From Mycobacterium cookii (lineage in GTDB: Bacteria > Actinomycetota > Actinomycetes > Mycobacteriales > Mycobacteriaceae), in the NCBI RefSeq assembly GCF_010727945.1, contig NZ_AP022569.1:2108001-2172000 (forward strand): a stretch of 64,000 nt of DNA, in the 5' to 3' direction. The notes beneath the pieces were generated by a model, which worked only from the letters and a program-made list of their open reading frames with translations, was not told the DNA's origin and searched no databases. The translations under genes and the position numbers were made by a program. Of this stretch, positions 37,855 to 47,504 are shown one piece after another. The stretch's first letter is position 1, and every line of letters starts with the position of its first letter.

Positions 37855-38643
37855 TTAGCGCGCTTTCCAGACCGGCTTGCGCTTCTCTGCGAACGCCAAC
37901 GGCCCCTCCTTGGCGTCCTCGGTCCGCAGCAACGTCGAGAATTCACGGGCGGTGCGGGCCCAGCTCGGCTCCTCGTCGGGAATGACGCCGTCGTCGGCGC
38001 CGCATGCGATCCGCTTGCTCGCCTGCACCGACAGCGGCGCATTGACGGTCACCCGCTCGGCCAGGGCCAACGCGGCGTCCAGCACGGTGCCGTCCGGGAC
38101 GACCTGGTTGATCAATCCCCAGTTGGCGGCCTCGGCAGCGCTGATCGGCTCTCCGGTGAGCAGCATCTGCATTCCGATCTTGCGGGGCAGTTGCTCGGCG
38201 ATGCGGAACACGCCACCGGCGCCGGCCAGCAGTCCGACCTTGACCTCGGGCAGACCGAACTGCGCGCGTTCTTCGGCGACCACGAGATCACTGGCCAACG
38301 CCAACTCGGTGCCGCCACCGAGTGCGGTGCCGTTGACCGCGGCGATGGTCGGCTTGTCGATGAAATGGTGGACGTAACCGGCGAAGCCCCACTCCGCGTG
38401 ATCAGGGTGATACAGGTTCTCCCGACGCGAAATCGCCTTGAGATCCGCTCCGGCGCAAAACGATTTGTCGCCGGCGCCGGTGATGACCACCGCCCGCACG
38501 TCGGCGTCGTCTTGGGCCTGTTGTAACGCGTCGCCGACGCCGATGCTCACCGCGCCGTTGACGCAGTTACGCGCCTCCGGCCGGTTGATCGTGATGACCA
38601 GGACGTTGCCCCGGCGCTCGGTGAGCACCGCGGGTTCGCTCAC
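37855..38643 (-). CDS. Enoyl-CoA hydratase
   Basis: 262 aa crotonase with both catalytic glutamates in standard context: GTALGGGTELALASDLV and FGLPEVKVGLLAG; oxyanion hole GAGDKSFCAGADLKAI. GTG 38643 overlaps the thiolase stop as GTGA, so the two are coupled and probably act in one beta-oxidation pathway. C-terminus FAEKRKPVWKAR is typical of full-length mycobacterial EchA proteins. Confidence 0.93.
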   Translation of the reverse strand: MSEPAVLTERRGNVLVITINRPEARNCVNGAVSIGVGDALQQAQDDADVRAVVITGAGDKSFCAGADLKAISRRENLYHPDHAEWGFAGYVHHFIDKPTIAAVNGTALGGGTELALASDLVVAEERAQFGLPEVKVGLLAGAGGVFRIAEQLPRKIGMQMLLTGEPISAAEAANWGLINQVVPDGTVLDAALALAERVTVNAPLSVQASKRIACGADDGVIPDEEPSWARTAREFSTLLRTEDAKEGPLAFAEKRKPVWKAR

Positions 38644-39794
38644 AGCAGCTCCACGATGGTGGCGTTGGCCTGGCCGCCGCCCTCACACATCGTCTGCAAC
38701 CCGTAACGAATTCCCTTGTCCCGCATGTGGTAGAGCATCGTCGTCATGATCCGGGCACCGGATCCGCCGAGCGGGTGACCGAGCGCGATCGCGCCGCCGT
38801 TGGGGTTGAGCTTCTTCTCGTCGGCCCCGATGTCCTTCAACCAGGCCAGCGGCACCGGCGCGAACGCCTCGTTGACCTCGAAGACACCGATGTCGTCCAG
38901 CGACAGACCGGAGCGCTTCAGCGCCTTCTGGGTGGCCGGGATCGGTGCGGTCAGCATGATCACCGGGTCGGCGCCGGCCAGCACCGCGGTGTGCACCCGC
39001 GCGATCGGCGTGAGCTTCAGTTCCTTCGCCTTCTCCGCCGTCATGAACAGCAGCGCCGCCGACCCGTCGGAGATCTGGCTGGAGTTGCCGGCGTGGATCA
39101 CGCCGTCTTCCTTGAAGGCAGGCTTGAGCTGTGCCATCTTCTCGATCGGCGTGCCGCGACGGATGCCCTCATCCTTCAGCACGACTGAGCTCTCCGAGCC
39201 ATCCGTAACCTTGATGCCGACGATCTGGTCATCGAAGGCACCGGAATCCTGTGCGGCCGCAGCCTTTTCGTGAGAGCCGAGGGAGAATTGGTCGACCGCG
39301 GTCCGATCGAATCCCCATTGCTCGGCGATCATCTCCGCGCCGATGCCCTGGTTGGGCGTCCGGTCGTAGCGGGCCTTGAAGCCCGGCGAGAACGGGTTGC
39401 CGCCGTTGGCCAGTGAGGCACCCATCGGCGTCCGCGACATCGACTCGACGCCACCGGCGACCACCACGTCGTAATGCCCGGCAACCACGCCCGCAGCGGC
39501 GAAGTGAATCGACTGCTGACTGGATCCGCACTGCCGGTCGACGGTCACGCCGGGCACGGTCTCCGGCCACCCCGCGGCCAACAGCGCAGTGCGGCCGATG
39601 TCCATCGACTGCTCCCCGGCCTGCATGACGCAACCCCAGATCACGTCGTCGACGAGCCCGGGATCGATGCCGGCTTTCTCGACCAGCCCGTTGAGCACCT
39701 GGGCCGACAGGTCGGCGGCGTGCACGCCGGACAAGCCGCCGTTCCGCTTTCCGACCGGTGAACGAACTGCCTCGACAATGACGGCTTCAGCCAT
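38640..39794 (-). CDS. Acetyl-CoA acetyltransferase (thiolase), steroid-type
   Basis: 384 aa degradative thiolase. Nucleophile Cys in VDRQCGSSQQS (about 89), NEAFAPVPLAWLKD, catalytic His in LGHPLGGSGAR and Cys in MCEGGGQAN are intact. The covering-loop sequence resembles FadA5/FadA6-type enzymes that act on sterol-derived beta-ketoacyl-CoA. AAAGGAG precedes the ATG by 7 nt. In M. tuberculosis I recall only a thiolase remnant (Rv1135A) here; in this genome the gene is complete. Confidence 0.94.
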   Translation of the reverse strand: MAEAVIVEAVRSPVGKRNGGLSGVHAADLSAQVLNGLVEKAGIDPGLVDDVIWGCVMQAGEQSMDIGRTALLAAGWPETVPGVTVDRQCGSSQQSIHFAAAGVVAGHYDVVVAGGVESMSRTPMGASLANGGNPFSPGFKARYDRTPNQGIGAEMIAEQWGFDRTAVDQFSLGSHEKAAAAQDSGAFDDQIVGIKVTDGSESSVVLKDEGIRRGTPIEKMAQLKPAFKEDGVIHAGNSSQISDGSAALLFMTAEKAKELKLTPIARVHTAVLAGADPVIMLTAPIPATQKALKRSGLSLDDIGVFEVNEAFAPVPLAWLKDIGADEKKLNPNGGAIALGHPLGGSGARIMTTMLYHMRDKGIRYGLQTMCEGGGQANATIVELL

Positions 39795-39949
39795 GACGTA
39801 TCTCCTTTGAACTCAGGCCTTTGTGCCCGACTCCGCCTCGGGCCCAGCGGCCCGCATCGTCGTCGCGCGGTACTTTCCCTCGATTGTTGACCAACCGCTT
39901 AGTTGGGCCGCCGCCGGGGTGCCCTACCGGCGGGTAGCGTCGCGCTCCG

Positions 39950-39955
39950 TACGTT
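39950..39955 (+). promoter_or_regulatory. -10 element for leaderless NAD(P)-binding gene
   Basis: TACGTT ends 7 nt before the ATG at 39963. Confidence 0.5.
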
Positions 39956-39962
39956 GGAAGAC

Positions 39963-40616
39963 ATGTCGCGCATTGTCATCATCGGCGGCCACGGCAAGGT
40001 CGCCCTGCACCTGGCCCGCATGCTGTCCGACCGCGGAGACCAGGTGACGTCGGTGTTCCGCAACCCCGACCACGCCGACGACGTCACCGCCACCGGGGCC
40101 CGTCCGGCCGTCGCCGACGTCGAGCACCTGGACACCGGCGCGCTCGCCGATCTGCTCGCCGGCCACGACGCGGTGGTGTTTTCCGCCGGCGCGGGTGGCG
40201 GTGACCCGGCCCGCACGTACGCCGTCGACCGCGACGCCGCGATCCGGGTGATCGACGCCGCCGGCCGGGCTGGCGTGCGGCGCTTCGTCATGGTGTCCTA
40301 CTTCGGCGCTGGCCCGCATCACGGCGTCTCACAGGATAATTCGTTCTTCCCGTATGCCGAGGCGAAAGCGGCGGCCGACGCCCATCTGCGTGCCAGCGAA
40401 CTGGACTGGACCGTGCTGGGGCCGGGCCGTCTGACGCTGGAGCCGGCGACCGGCCGGATCGCGGTCGGCGCCGGCAAGGGAGAAGTCTCACGCGAAGACG
40501 TCGCGTTGGTGGCGGCCGCCGTGCTGAACGACGACGCGACGATCCGGCGCACCATCGACTTCAACAACGGTGACCTGCTTATCCCTGAAGCGCTTGCTAG
40601 CAGCGGCGATCGCTAG
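39963..40616 (+). CDS. NAD(P)-binding SDR (YwnB/YhfK-like)
   Basis: 217 aa atypical SDR with IIGGHGKVALHLARML at residues 6-21 and GPGRLTLEPATGRI in the substrate half; matches the NAD(P)H-binding protein family of Bacillus YhfK. No pathway assigned. The ATG at 39963 is preceded by a leaderless-type -10 hexamer. It lies between the thiolase operon and the metE riboswitch and is transcribed towards metE, but its own promoter and the riboswitch make a shared transcript unlikely. Confidence 0.85.
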   Translation: MSRIVIIGGHGKVALHLARMLSDRGDQVTSVFRNPDHADDVTATGARPAVADVEHLDTGALADLLAGHDAVVFSAGAGGGDPARTYAVDRDAAIRVIDAAGRAGVRRFVMVSYFGAGPHHGVSQDNSFFPYAEAKAAADAHLRASELDWTVLGPGRLTLEPATGRIAVGAGKGEVSREDVALVAAAVLNDDATIRRTIDFNNGDLLIPEALASSGDR

Positions 40617-40682
40617 CGCGGCGAAGCCGGGCGCGGCGGGTCGCCGCCATCAATCGGGTAATCTCAGCGCCGCAGCTGGTTT

Positions 40683-40888
40683 GCCGGCAACGCCGTAGAT
40701 GGCGCCGTCGGCATCGAACGAAGCATGTTAGATGTGCTTCGTAAGAGGGAACCCGGTGGGAGTCCGGGACTGTCCCGCAGCGGTATGCAGGAACGACCGC
40801 CGTCATCAGCACTGGTCGCAAGACTGGGAAGCGACGGCCATTAGGAGCACCACGCGGTGCGCGCCTGTGAGTCCGAAGACCTGCCGGC
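40683..40888 (+). ncRNA. Cobalamin (AdoCbl) riboswitch of metE
   Basis: Closing stem GCCGGCA (40683-40689) with TGCCGGC (40882-40888); conserved core AAGAGGGAACCCGGTGGGAG then CTGTCCCGCAGCGGTA (around 40744-40784); B12 box AGTCCGAAGACCTGCC at 40870-40885. About 150 nt of expression platform separates it from the metE start. When B12 is present the element should switch off the B12-independent synthase so that MetH is used. Confidence 0.95.
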
Positions 40889-41038
40889 TGTGCCGGGTGC
40901 GCCGCGCCTGGCGGTTCACCGCCTCGTGGAATGGGCGTCTGGCCGTAACGGTTGCAGTGGCTATGTGCGCGCTGCACCGGACCGGTTCTGCGTCCGTTGG
41001 CGGCGACCACCCCGTCGATTGAAGGACGAAGAACCATT

Positions 41039-43312
41039 GTGACCGCAAAACCGTTTACCGCCACCGTCACCGGCTCCCCGCGCATCGGCCCGAAACGCGA
41101 GCTCAAGCGCGCCACCGAGAGCTACTGGAAGGGCAAGACCAGCCGATCAGAGCTCGAGAAGATCGCTGCGACCCTGCGCCACGACACCTGGGCCCAGCTG
41201 GCGGACGCCGGCCTGGACTCGGTACCGATCAACACGTTCTCCTACTACGACCAAATGTTGGACACCGCCGTGTTGCTCGGCGCGCTGCCCGCGCGGGTGC
41301 AGGCCGTCTCCGACGACCTCGACCGCTATTTCGCCGCCGCGCGGGGCACGGGAGACGTCGCGCCGCTGGAGATGACCAAGTGGTTCGACACCAACTACCA
41401 CTACATCGTCCCCGAGATCGGGCCGAAGACGACGTTCTCGCTGCATCCCGAGAAGGTGCTGTCGGAGCTCAAAGAGGCTCAGCAGCAAGGTATTCCGGCG
41501 CGCCCGATCGTCATCGGTCCGATCACCTTCCTGCTGCTGAGCAAGGCCGTCGACGGCGGGGACGCACCGATCGGACGGATCGACGAGCTGACTGCGCTGT
41601 ACGCCGACCTGCTCGACCAGCTGGCCGACAAGGGCGTGGAGTGGGTGCAGATCGACGAACCTGCTCTGGTCACCGACATCTCCCCCGACGCCCCCGCGCT
41701 GGCCGAACGCGTCTACAACACGCTCGGCGGGCTGGCCAAGCGTCCCGCGATTCACGTCGCCACCTACTTCGGTGACCCCGGCGCGGCGTTGGCGGCGCTG
41801 GCACGCACACCGGTCGAGGCGATCGGGGTCGATCTGGTCTACGGTGCCGACGCTGCCATCGCCACGGTTCCCGATTTAGCCGACAAGACGCTGGTGGCCG
41901 GGATCGTCGACGGACGCAACATCTGGCGCACCGACCTGGACAGTGCGCTGAGCACGCTGGCCGGCCTGGTCGGAAGCGTGGGCGCGGTGGCTGTTTCGAC
42001 ATCGTGTTCGACGCTGCACGTGCCCTACTCGCTGGAGCCGGAAACCGACCTGGACGACGCGCTGCGCAGCTGGCTGGCGTTCGGCGCCGAAAAGGTGCAC
42101 GAGGTCGCCACTTTGGCGCGGGCGTTGAAGGACGGTCGCGACGCGGTGGCCAAGGAGATCGAGGCGTCCAACGCCGCGGTGAAGTCGCGTGCGGCCGACC
42201 CGCGCCTGCACGTCGACAAGGTACGCGAACGGATCGACTCGATCGCCAAGTCCGGCGGCACCGAGCGTGGACCGGCCGACAAGCGTCGCGAGGAGCAGAC
42301 CGAGCGGCTGCATCTGCCGCCACTGCCGACCACGACCATCGGCTCCTACCCGCAGACATCGGCAATTCGCAAGGCGCGTGCGGCATTACGGTCCGGCGAG
42401 ATCGACCAAGCCGAATACGAGAAGCGGATGCGCAAAGAGATCGCCGACGTCATCAAGCTGCAGGAGGATCTCGGCCTCGACGTGCTGGTGCACGGCGAGC
42501 CGGAGCGCAACGACATGGTGCAGTACTTCGCCGAGCAGTTGGAAGGTTTCTTCGCCACCGACAACGGCTGGGTGCAGTCCTACGGCAGCCGCTGCGTTCG
42601 CCCGCCGATTCTCTACGGCGACGTGACCCGGCCGCAGCCGATGACGGTCGAGTGGATCACGTACGCGCAGTCGTTGACCGACAAGCCGGTCAAGGGCATG
42701 CTCACCGGTCCGGTGACGATTCTGGCGTGGTCGTTCGTCCGCGACGACCAGCCGCTGGCCGACACCGCAAACCAGGTGGCGCTGGCGATCCGAGACGAGA
42801 CGGTGGACCTGCAGGAGGCCGGCATCGCCGTGATCCAGGTCGACGAGCCGGCGCTGCGTGAGCTGTTGCCGTTGCGCGACGCCGACAAGCAGGCTTACCT
42901 GGACTGGGCGGTCGGCTCGTTCCGGCTGGCGACCTCGGGTGTTTCGGACTCCACGCAGATCCACACGCACCTGTGCTATTCGGAGTTCGGTGAGGTGATC
43001 GGTGCGATCGCCGACCTTGACGCCGACGTCACGTCGATCGAGGCGGCCCGCTCGCACATGGAGGTACTCGACGACCTCAACGCGGCCGGCTTCGCCAACA
43101 GCGTGGGGCCGGGTGTCTACGACATTCACTCGCCGCGGGTGCCCAGCACCGACGAGATCGCCGCGTCGCTGCGCGCTGCTTTGAAAGCCGTTCCGGCCGA
43201 GCGACTATGGGTCAACCCGGACTGCGGCCTGAAGACGCGCAACCCCGAAGAGGTCAACGCGTCGCTGACCAACCTGGTCGCGGCGACCAGGGAAGTTCGC
43301 GCCAACGCGTAG
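41039..43312 (+). CDS. metE: Cobalamin-independent methionine synthase MetE
   Basis: 757 aa, transfers a methyl group from methyltetrahydrofolate polyglutamate to homocysteine. Two (beta-alpha)8 domains; the C-terminal catalytic domain has zinc ligands in [10 protein letters not shown] and [10 protein letters not shown], and [16 protein letters not shown] and [10 protein letters not shown] are conserved. GTG at 41039 follows the riboswitch leader, with AAGGA about 12 nt upstream; a longer in-frame extension would run into the riboswitch and is rejected. Followed by a clear terminator. Confidence 0.97.
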   Translation: MTAKPFTATVTGSPRIGPKRELKRATESYWKGKTSRSELEKIAATLRHDTWAQLADAGLDSVPINTFSYYDQMLDTAVLLGALPARVQAVSDDLDRYFAAARGTGDVAPLEMTKWFDTNYHYIVPEIGPKTTFSLHPEKVLSELKEAQQQGIPARPIVIGPITFLLLSKAVDGGDAPIGRIDELTALYADLLDQLADKGVEWVQIDEPALVTDISPDAPALAERVYNTLGGLAKRPAIHVATYFGDPGAALAALARTPVEAIGVDLVYGADAAIATVPDLADKTLVAGIVDGRNIWRTDLDSALSTLAGLVGSVGAVAVSTSCSTLHVPYSLEPETDLDDALRSWLAFGAEKVHEVATLARALKDGRDAVAKEIEASNAAVKSRAADPRLHVDKVRERIDSIAKSGGTERGPADKRREEQTERLHLPPLPTTTIGSYPQTSAIRKARAALRSGEIDQAEYEKRMRKEIADVIKLQEDLGLDVLVHGEPERNDMVQYFAEQLEGFFATDNGWVQSYGSRCVRPPILYGDVTRPQPMTVEWITYAQSLTDKPVKGMLTGPVTILAWSFVRDDQPLADTANQVALAIRDETVDLQEAGIAVIQVDEPALRELLPLRDADKQAYLDWAVGSFRLATSGVSDSTQIHTHLCYSEFGEVIGAIADLDADVTSIEAARSHMEVLDDLNAAGFANSVGPGVYDIHSPRVPSTDEIAASLRAALKAVPAERLWVNPDCGLKTRNPEEVNASLTNLVAATREVRANA

Positions 43313-43328
43313 TTACGCGATCGAAACG

Positions 43329-43358
43329 GCCGGGCGTCGCTTGTGCGCCCGGCTTTTT
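43329..43358 (+). terminator. Intrinsic terminator of metE
   Basis: GCCGGGCG (43329-43336) pairs with CGCCCGGC (43346-43353), followed by TTTTT; 16 nt after the metE stop and 5 nt before the convergent gene ends. Confidence 0.85.
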
Positions 43359-43363
43359 CGTCT

Positions 43364-45088
43364 TTACGACTGCACGTGGACGGGAACGTCGTCGGCCCAG
43401 GGTTGCCGGGTCACCATGTCGGCGACGCGCACGTAGCCGCGTTCGAATTCCCCGGTGGCGGCGTCCACCAGCCGGTACCGCTGCATCTGCCGGTGGATGG
43501 GCTGCGCGTCGAGCATCACCACGCGCACTTCACCCGGCTCGAAGTGGCAGCGTCTCTGCAGCGCCGCAACGAGTTGCTCATTGCTGAAGTGCCCGTCGCC
43601 GAAGTTCCATCCGATGGCGGTGCTGGTGATGCGTTCACCGTCGGTCAGGACGTAGTCGTCCTCGTTCTGGCCGGCCATCGCGCGATGCGCCAAGGTGAAC
43701 AGCGCGCGGCCGTGAGTGTTGAAGGCACGGAACGCATATCCCATGTACATCGGGATCTGCGCGGCCTCCTTGCTGCCGTAGAACTTCTCCAGTTGCGCGG
43801 CGGGCATGCTCGCGATCGCGACCACACCCTTGGCGATCTTCTCGTCGGCCGACGGCTTCATGCACCACAGCGTGGTGTCCCAGTTGCCCGCGTAATACCG
43901 CATGCCCGGTAGGAAGGACACCTTGCGCGGGAACAGGTTTCCGGTGACGACGGTGCCTGCAACGACGAGGAATAACAGCAGCGGCAGCGGGGTGGTCAGA
44001 TCGCTCAGCCCGATCGACGCGTGCCCGACGAACAGCGCGAGCACGCTGAACATCATGAAGACGTTCCACTCCAGCGGCACACCCATCGGGATCGACGACA
44101 GGATGCCGAAGTGGAAGCACAGCATGACGAATGCCGCGATCGCCGTCGGCCAGCCACCGTGGCTGAAGAACAGCACCAGCGGCACCAGACCCTCGATCGC
44201 GGTGCTGAAATGCGCGAGCCAGCGCGAAGCCCGGCCCGGTCGCAGATCGTCTGGAAAGTGTTCGAAGAACTTGCGTTTGATGAACCGTGGCCGAAATACC
44301 GGGTTGTTGCTCATCATCGTCGAGATGACGAACGGGAAGTGCTTGTTCAGCTTGGATGTCGCCGCGCCCAGCCAGATGACCAGGCACACCAGCTTGGCGC
44401 CGATGATCATGTCCACGCCGTAGCCGGCGAACAGGAACGCGACGGTGAATGAGGCGTAGACCTCGCCGCGCGCGGCCAGAAAGATCACCTTGTCGCGCAG
44501 GCCGAGGACAGCGAGCACGCCTAGCACCGCCCAGATCTGCCAGGCCGGTAACACGCCGACCGTCGTTCGCAGCGCCGGAACCGGGCCGGTGCCGTCGGAG
44601 AAGATCGCGACGACGAGAAGCACCAGCAGTGCGCCGTAGAGCACCGCGTCGAGCGGCGTCCGGTTATCCCCCTTGGTCAACGGAACGCGTCCCGGCCAGG
44701 GTGGCAACCGGATGGTGCCGGGCCGCAGCCAATACAGAATCGAGCCCAGCGGCGGGAAGAACCGGTTGTTCAACGGTCCGAATCCGCAACCGAGGCCGAC
44801 GACTTCGAACAGCATGGTGTACAGCACCACCTTCTCGAAGACGATCGGCTCGGCGTACCAATGGACGACGTTGGTGAACCCGTTGATTCCGGTCGTGGTG
44901 AGCGCCAGCAGCCAGGCCGCCAGGATGTAGAGCGCAATTTTGACGACGTAGAACAGGTGCAGCAACACCGGGGTGCCGAAGCCCACCTCCGCCCAATGTC
45001 GGGCCATCGGGATGATCTTCTCTGCGCGGGTGCCCTTGCTCCATTCCTCGAAATCGATCTGCGGAGTTTCCTGTTTGAGAAATCCCAT
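43364..45088 (-). CDS. DUF3556 transmembrane protein (Rv1132-like)
   Basis: 574 aa with roughly ten membrane helices in the first 430 residues and a soluble C-terminal domain (from KPSADEKIAKG). Large DUF3556 protein, restricted to mycobacteria and relatives; function unknown. The start is ATG 45088 with a TAATCT hexamer 7 nt upstream. A perfect KstR-type palindrome lies just behind that -10, so the gene is probably repressed by the cholesterol regulator or a relative; a role in lipid or sterol handling is inferred from that alone. Confidence 0.85.
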   Translation of the reverse strand: MGFLKQETPQIDFEEWSKGTRAEKIIPMARHWAEVGFGTPVLLHLFYVVKIALYILAAWLLALTTTGINGFTNVVHWYAEPIVFEKVVLYTMLFEVVGLGCGFGPLNNRFFPPLGSILYWLRPGTIRLPPWPGRVPLTKGDNRTPLDAVLYGALLVLLVVAIFSDGTGPVPALRTTVGVLPAWQIWAVLGVLAVLGLRDKVIFLAARGEVYASFTVAFLFAGYGVDMIIGAKLVCLVIWLGAATSKLNKHFPFVISTMMSNNPVFRPRFIKRKFFEHFPDDLRPGRASRWLAHFSTAIEGLVPLVLFFSHGGWPTAIAAFVMLCFHFGILSSIPMGVPLEWNVFMMFSVLALFVGHASIGLSDLTTPLPLLLFLVVAGTVVTGNLFPRKVSFLPGMRYYAGNWDTTLWCMKPSADEKIAKGVVAIASMPAAQLEKFYGSKEAAQIPMYMGYAFRAFNTHGRALFTLAHRAMAGQNEDDYVLTDGERITSTAIGWNFGDGHFSNEQLVAALQRRCHFEPGEVRVVMLDAQPIHRQMQRYRLVDAATGEFERGYVRVADMVTRQPWADDVPVHVQS

Positions 45089-45095
45089 GGCGGCA

Positions 45096-45101
45096 AGATT
45101 A
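45096..45101 (-). promoter_or_regulatory. -10 element for leaderless DUF3556 gene
   Basis: TAATCT (minus strand) ends 7 nt before the ATG at 45088 and overlaps the palindrome at 45100-45113. Confidence 0.5.
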
Positions 45102-45113
45102 GAACGTGTTCTA
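45100..45113. promoter_or_regulatory. KstR-type operator TAGAACGTGTTCTA
   Basis: Exact match to the published KstR consensus TNNAACNNGTTNNA and itself a perfect 6-bp-arm palindrome. It overlaps the -10 region of the DUF3556 gene. Confidence 0.65.
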
Positions 45114-45154
45114 GCCGGATGGTTCCGGTTCGCCGGATCGCGGCATCACCCTTG

Positions 45155-45175
45155 ACTACTACTTGACGTAGTAGT
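45155..45175. promoter_or_regulatory. Palindrome ACTACTAC-TTGAC-GTAGTAGT, candidate operator
   Basis: Perfect 8-bp arms with 5-nt spacer, 59 bp upstream of the membrane-protein gene at 45234. TTGACT at 45153-45158 with TAGAAC 17 nt later gives a plausible promoter that the palindrome covers. Regulator not identified; the TetR encoded at 46908 is a candidate. Confidence 0.55.
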
Positions 45176-45233
45176 AGAACAGAATTTAGGGGTGCCTTCA
45201 CATCATCAGCCGCATCAAGGACGGTGATCCGCG

Positions 45234-45662
45234 ATGACAACCGAGCTCTCGCAACCCGCGGTCCGGTCTCTGCGTTGGGCGGCAATACTATTCGTCGGGG
45301 GCTGGGGCGTTCACGTCCTCGACCATCTGCGCCGAGGCATGTCGGCCTCACCACACGCAATCATGATCGGCGGCATGATCCAGGGGCTGTTCGTCGTGGC
45401 CGCCGTCGTCCTGGCGCTCGCCCAAAACCAGTGGGCGCCCCGCACCGCGATCGTGGTCGGTTTCGGCAGCGCGATCCTGTTCACCTACGCACATCTGCTG
45501 CCGTCGTTCTGGCCGGCCTACCAAGACAGCTTCGTCTCCGGCCCGCGTATCAACGTGACATGGTTTTCCTGGCTGAGCGCGGTCGCCGAGATCGGCACCG
45601 GCATCGTGTTCGCCGTGGCAGGTCTGCGGGCCAGCCGGACCGTCGAGGAGGTGGCACGATGA
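45234..45662 (+). CDS. Four-helix membrane protein
   Basis: 142 aa; hydrophobic segments at about 15-30, 45-62, 70-90 and 112-130, with a conserved-looking GVHVLDHLRRG between the first two. No family recognised with confidence. GGTGAT lies 6 nt upstream of the ATG. It overlaps the DCC-family gene by ATGA, so the two act together, perhaps as a membrane redox pair. Preceded by a palindromic operator. Confidence 0.75.
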   Translation: MTTELSQPAVRSLRWAAILFVGGWGVHVLDHLRRGMSASPHAIMIGGMIQGLFVVAAVVLALAQNQWAPRTAIVVGFGSAILFTYAHLLPSFWPAYQDSFVSGPRINVTWFSWLSAVAEIGTGIVFAVAGLRASRTVEEVAR

Positions 45663-46036
45663 AGGGCACGTTGTTCTTCGACGGAGCGTGTGGAATGTGC
45701 ACTCGCTCCAGGGATTTCCTGCTGAAGTTCGATCGGACCGGCAACGTGCACACCGAGCCGTTGCAAAGCCGCGGCGCCGCGGACCGGTTGGGTGTCGCGC
45801 CGGCACGCCTGCTGGATTCGGTGCGCTGGCTGGATGCCACCGGCGCCGTCTATTCCGGCGCGGAGGCCGCCAACGCCGCGGTCGGCGCGGCTGTCGGGAC
45901 CCGAATCCCGTTGGCCATCTACCGGATTCCCGGAATCCGGTTCATCGAGGACGCCGTCTACACCTGGGTCGCCGCCCACCGCTACCGCTTTCCGGGCGCG
46001 ACGCCGTACTGCGAGACGCACCCGACCGCCTGTTAG
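45659..46036 (+). CDS. DCC-family thiol-disulfide oxidoreductase (DUF393)
   Basis: 125 aa; the signature FFDGACGMCTRSRDFL (DGXCXXC) marks this thioredoxin-like family near the N-terminus, and the C-terminal half IPLAIYRIPGIRFIEDAVYTWVAAHRYRF is typical. Presumed dithiol-disulfide exchange; partner unknown. Start ATG overlaps the upstream stop; its own stop overlaps that of the convergent DUF1295 gene. Confidence 0.9.
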   Translation: MKGTLFFDGACGMCTRSRDFLLKFDRTGNVHTEPLQSRGAADRLGVAPARLLDSVRWLDATGAVYSGAEAANAAVGAAVGTRIPLAIYRIPGIRFIEDAVYTWVAAHRYRFPGATPYCETHPTAC

Positions 46037-46908
46037 GCCTTGCGCGGCGGCCTGGGCACGAACCGCGACACGCGGTCGATGACGTCCTGATACCCCGGAC
46101 GTCGTTCCAGGCTGCGTGTTTCCATCATCGGGATGCTGCCGCCGAGGAACATACCCAACATCCCGAGTGCTCCCAGGCCCAGCCACCACGCGTCCGACGG
46201 CGCGACGGCAATACCGAACAGCGCCAACGAAACCCAGAAGCTGAATTCGCCGAAATAATTGGGATGCCTCGACCAGGACCACAATCCGCGATCCATCGCC
46301 TCACCCTCGGCTTTACGCCCGACGAACCGGTGCATCTGCACGTCGGCGATCAACTCGAGAGCCACCGCCGCCAACCCCAGCACGGTCGCAAAGCCGGTGA
46401 GCCAACCGATGTCGGCGCCAGGTCTGGTCACCGCGACGTACGCCGGTAGCATGCCGGCGAAAACCAGCAACGTCGGAATGAGGTGGATGGTCACCAGGTC
46501 GACGATGAACTCCCATCGCCCGGCCTTCTCCCGGAACATCGGATAGCGCCAATCCTCATGGTGCAGGCCGGGAAACGCATAAACCCAGTTCGCGGTGAGG
46601 CGTATCGCCCACACCAGGACCACCGCTGAGATGAGCCAGCAACGCAGCTGCTGCAGACCAGACTGACTCCACCAGTAGAACAACATCACCGGCGGCACCA
46701 CGCTCCAGTATGCGTCGTAGAAGCTGGAATTGCCGTACCCCCGGCTGAACACGAAAATCACCAAAGTGGCCAGCACGTCGGCGATCAACGTGTCCAGCCA
46801 GAGCCGCCCGGTGTGCACGCCCCAGAGCAGCCACGCGGCAGCAACCACGAAAGCAACGACATACGCGAGCGTGACGAGCGCCAGGGATCGCGTCTTACTC
46901 ATGGTCAT
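46033..46908 (-). CDS. DUF1295 membrane protein (steroid 5-alpha-reductase-like C-terminus)
   Basis: 291 aa with seven to eight membrane helices. The C-terminal LWSWSRHPNYFGEFSFW is the NAD(P)H-binding motif of the steroid-reductase/ICMT/ergosterol-reductase superfamily, and YSVVPP... WAIRLTANW is DUF1295. Substrate unknown (lipid or sterol enone is plausible). ATG 46908 overlaps the TetR stop by one base (TGATG). Last gene of a four-gene minus-strand operon running from 49350. Confidence 0.9.
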   Translation of the reverse strand: MTMSKTRSLALVTLAYVVAFVVAAAWLLWGVHTGRLWLDTLIADVLATLVIFVFSRGYGNSSFYDAYWSVVPPVMLFYWWSQSGLQQLRCWLISAVVLVWAIRLTANWVYAFPGLHHEDWRYPMFREKAGRWEFIVDLVTIHLIPTLLVFAGMLPAYVAVTRPGADIGWLTGFATVLGLAAVALELIADVQMHRFVGRKAEGEAMDRGLWSWSRHPNYFGEFSFWVSLALFGIAVAPSDAWWLGLGALGMLGMFLGGSIPMMETRSLERRPGYQDVIDRVSRFVPRPPRKA

Positions 46909-47504
46909 CAGCGCCTCCTCCAATGCGGGCTCTTGACCGCGTCGAGCGCTTCGGTGACATAGCGATCCAGCGCCTTCGGCCTCTTCGTCGATTGGCGGAC
47001 CCATTGCTGAAACGCGAAATCCGCTGCTGCGAAGGCGAGGTGGACCAGCAGGCCGGGCCGGATGTCGGTGCCGGGATTGGCGCCCATCCGCGCGGCGATC
47101 AGCTTGGTCGCCCGCTCCTTGTCGGCGGGCAGGTGCACGGTCAGCTTGCCGAGCAGGTCCGGTGCCACCAGCAGCGCCGCGCGCCAGTCCTCGGTGTCGG
47201 CTTCGCCGAACGAACGGGTCCGGGTGACGATCGCGTTGATCAGTGCTTCGTCGGGCGATTCGGCGGCGGGCCGGTCTTGGAGAAGCCCGACGATGGCGGT
47301 TCCGCCGTGACGCACCGGTGCCAGCAACAATTCTTCCTTCGTCGGCACGTGCCGGAAGAATGTCCGCGGCGAAACACCTGCGGCCGCAGCGATCTCCTCG
47401 GTCGTCACCGCGTCGTATCCGTGTTCGACGAACAGCCGGAAGGCAGCGCGCCGGATGTCGGCGCGGACCTGCGCCCGCTGCCGATCGCGCAGCGACTCGG
47501 TCAT
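46908..47504 (-). CDS. TetR-family regulator
   Basis: 198 aa; HTH at residues about 15-60 (AFRLFVEHGYDAVTTEEIAAAAGVSPRTFFRHVPTK split over the motif) with a short C-terminal domain like MftR-type regulators. ATG overlaps the SDR stop (ATGA). Being inside the operon it probably controls it via the palindrome at 49371-49385. Confidence 0.9.
   Translation of the reverse strand: MTESLRDRQRAQVRADIRRAAFRLFVEHGYDAVTTEEIAAAAGVSPRTFFRHVPTKEELLLAPVRHGGTAIVGLLQDRPAAESPDEALINAIVTRTRSFGEADTEDWRAALLVAPDLLGKLTVHLPADKERATKLIAARMGANPGTDIRPGLLVHLAFAAADFAFQQWVRQSTKRPKALDRYVTEALDAVKSPHWRRR

Noticed and set aside
40952..41038. N-terminal extension of metE
   Set aside because: Would start inside the riboswitch expression platform; family N-terminus begins at the GTG at 41039.
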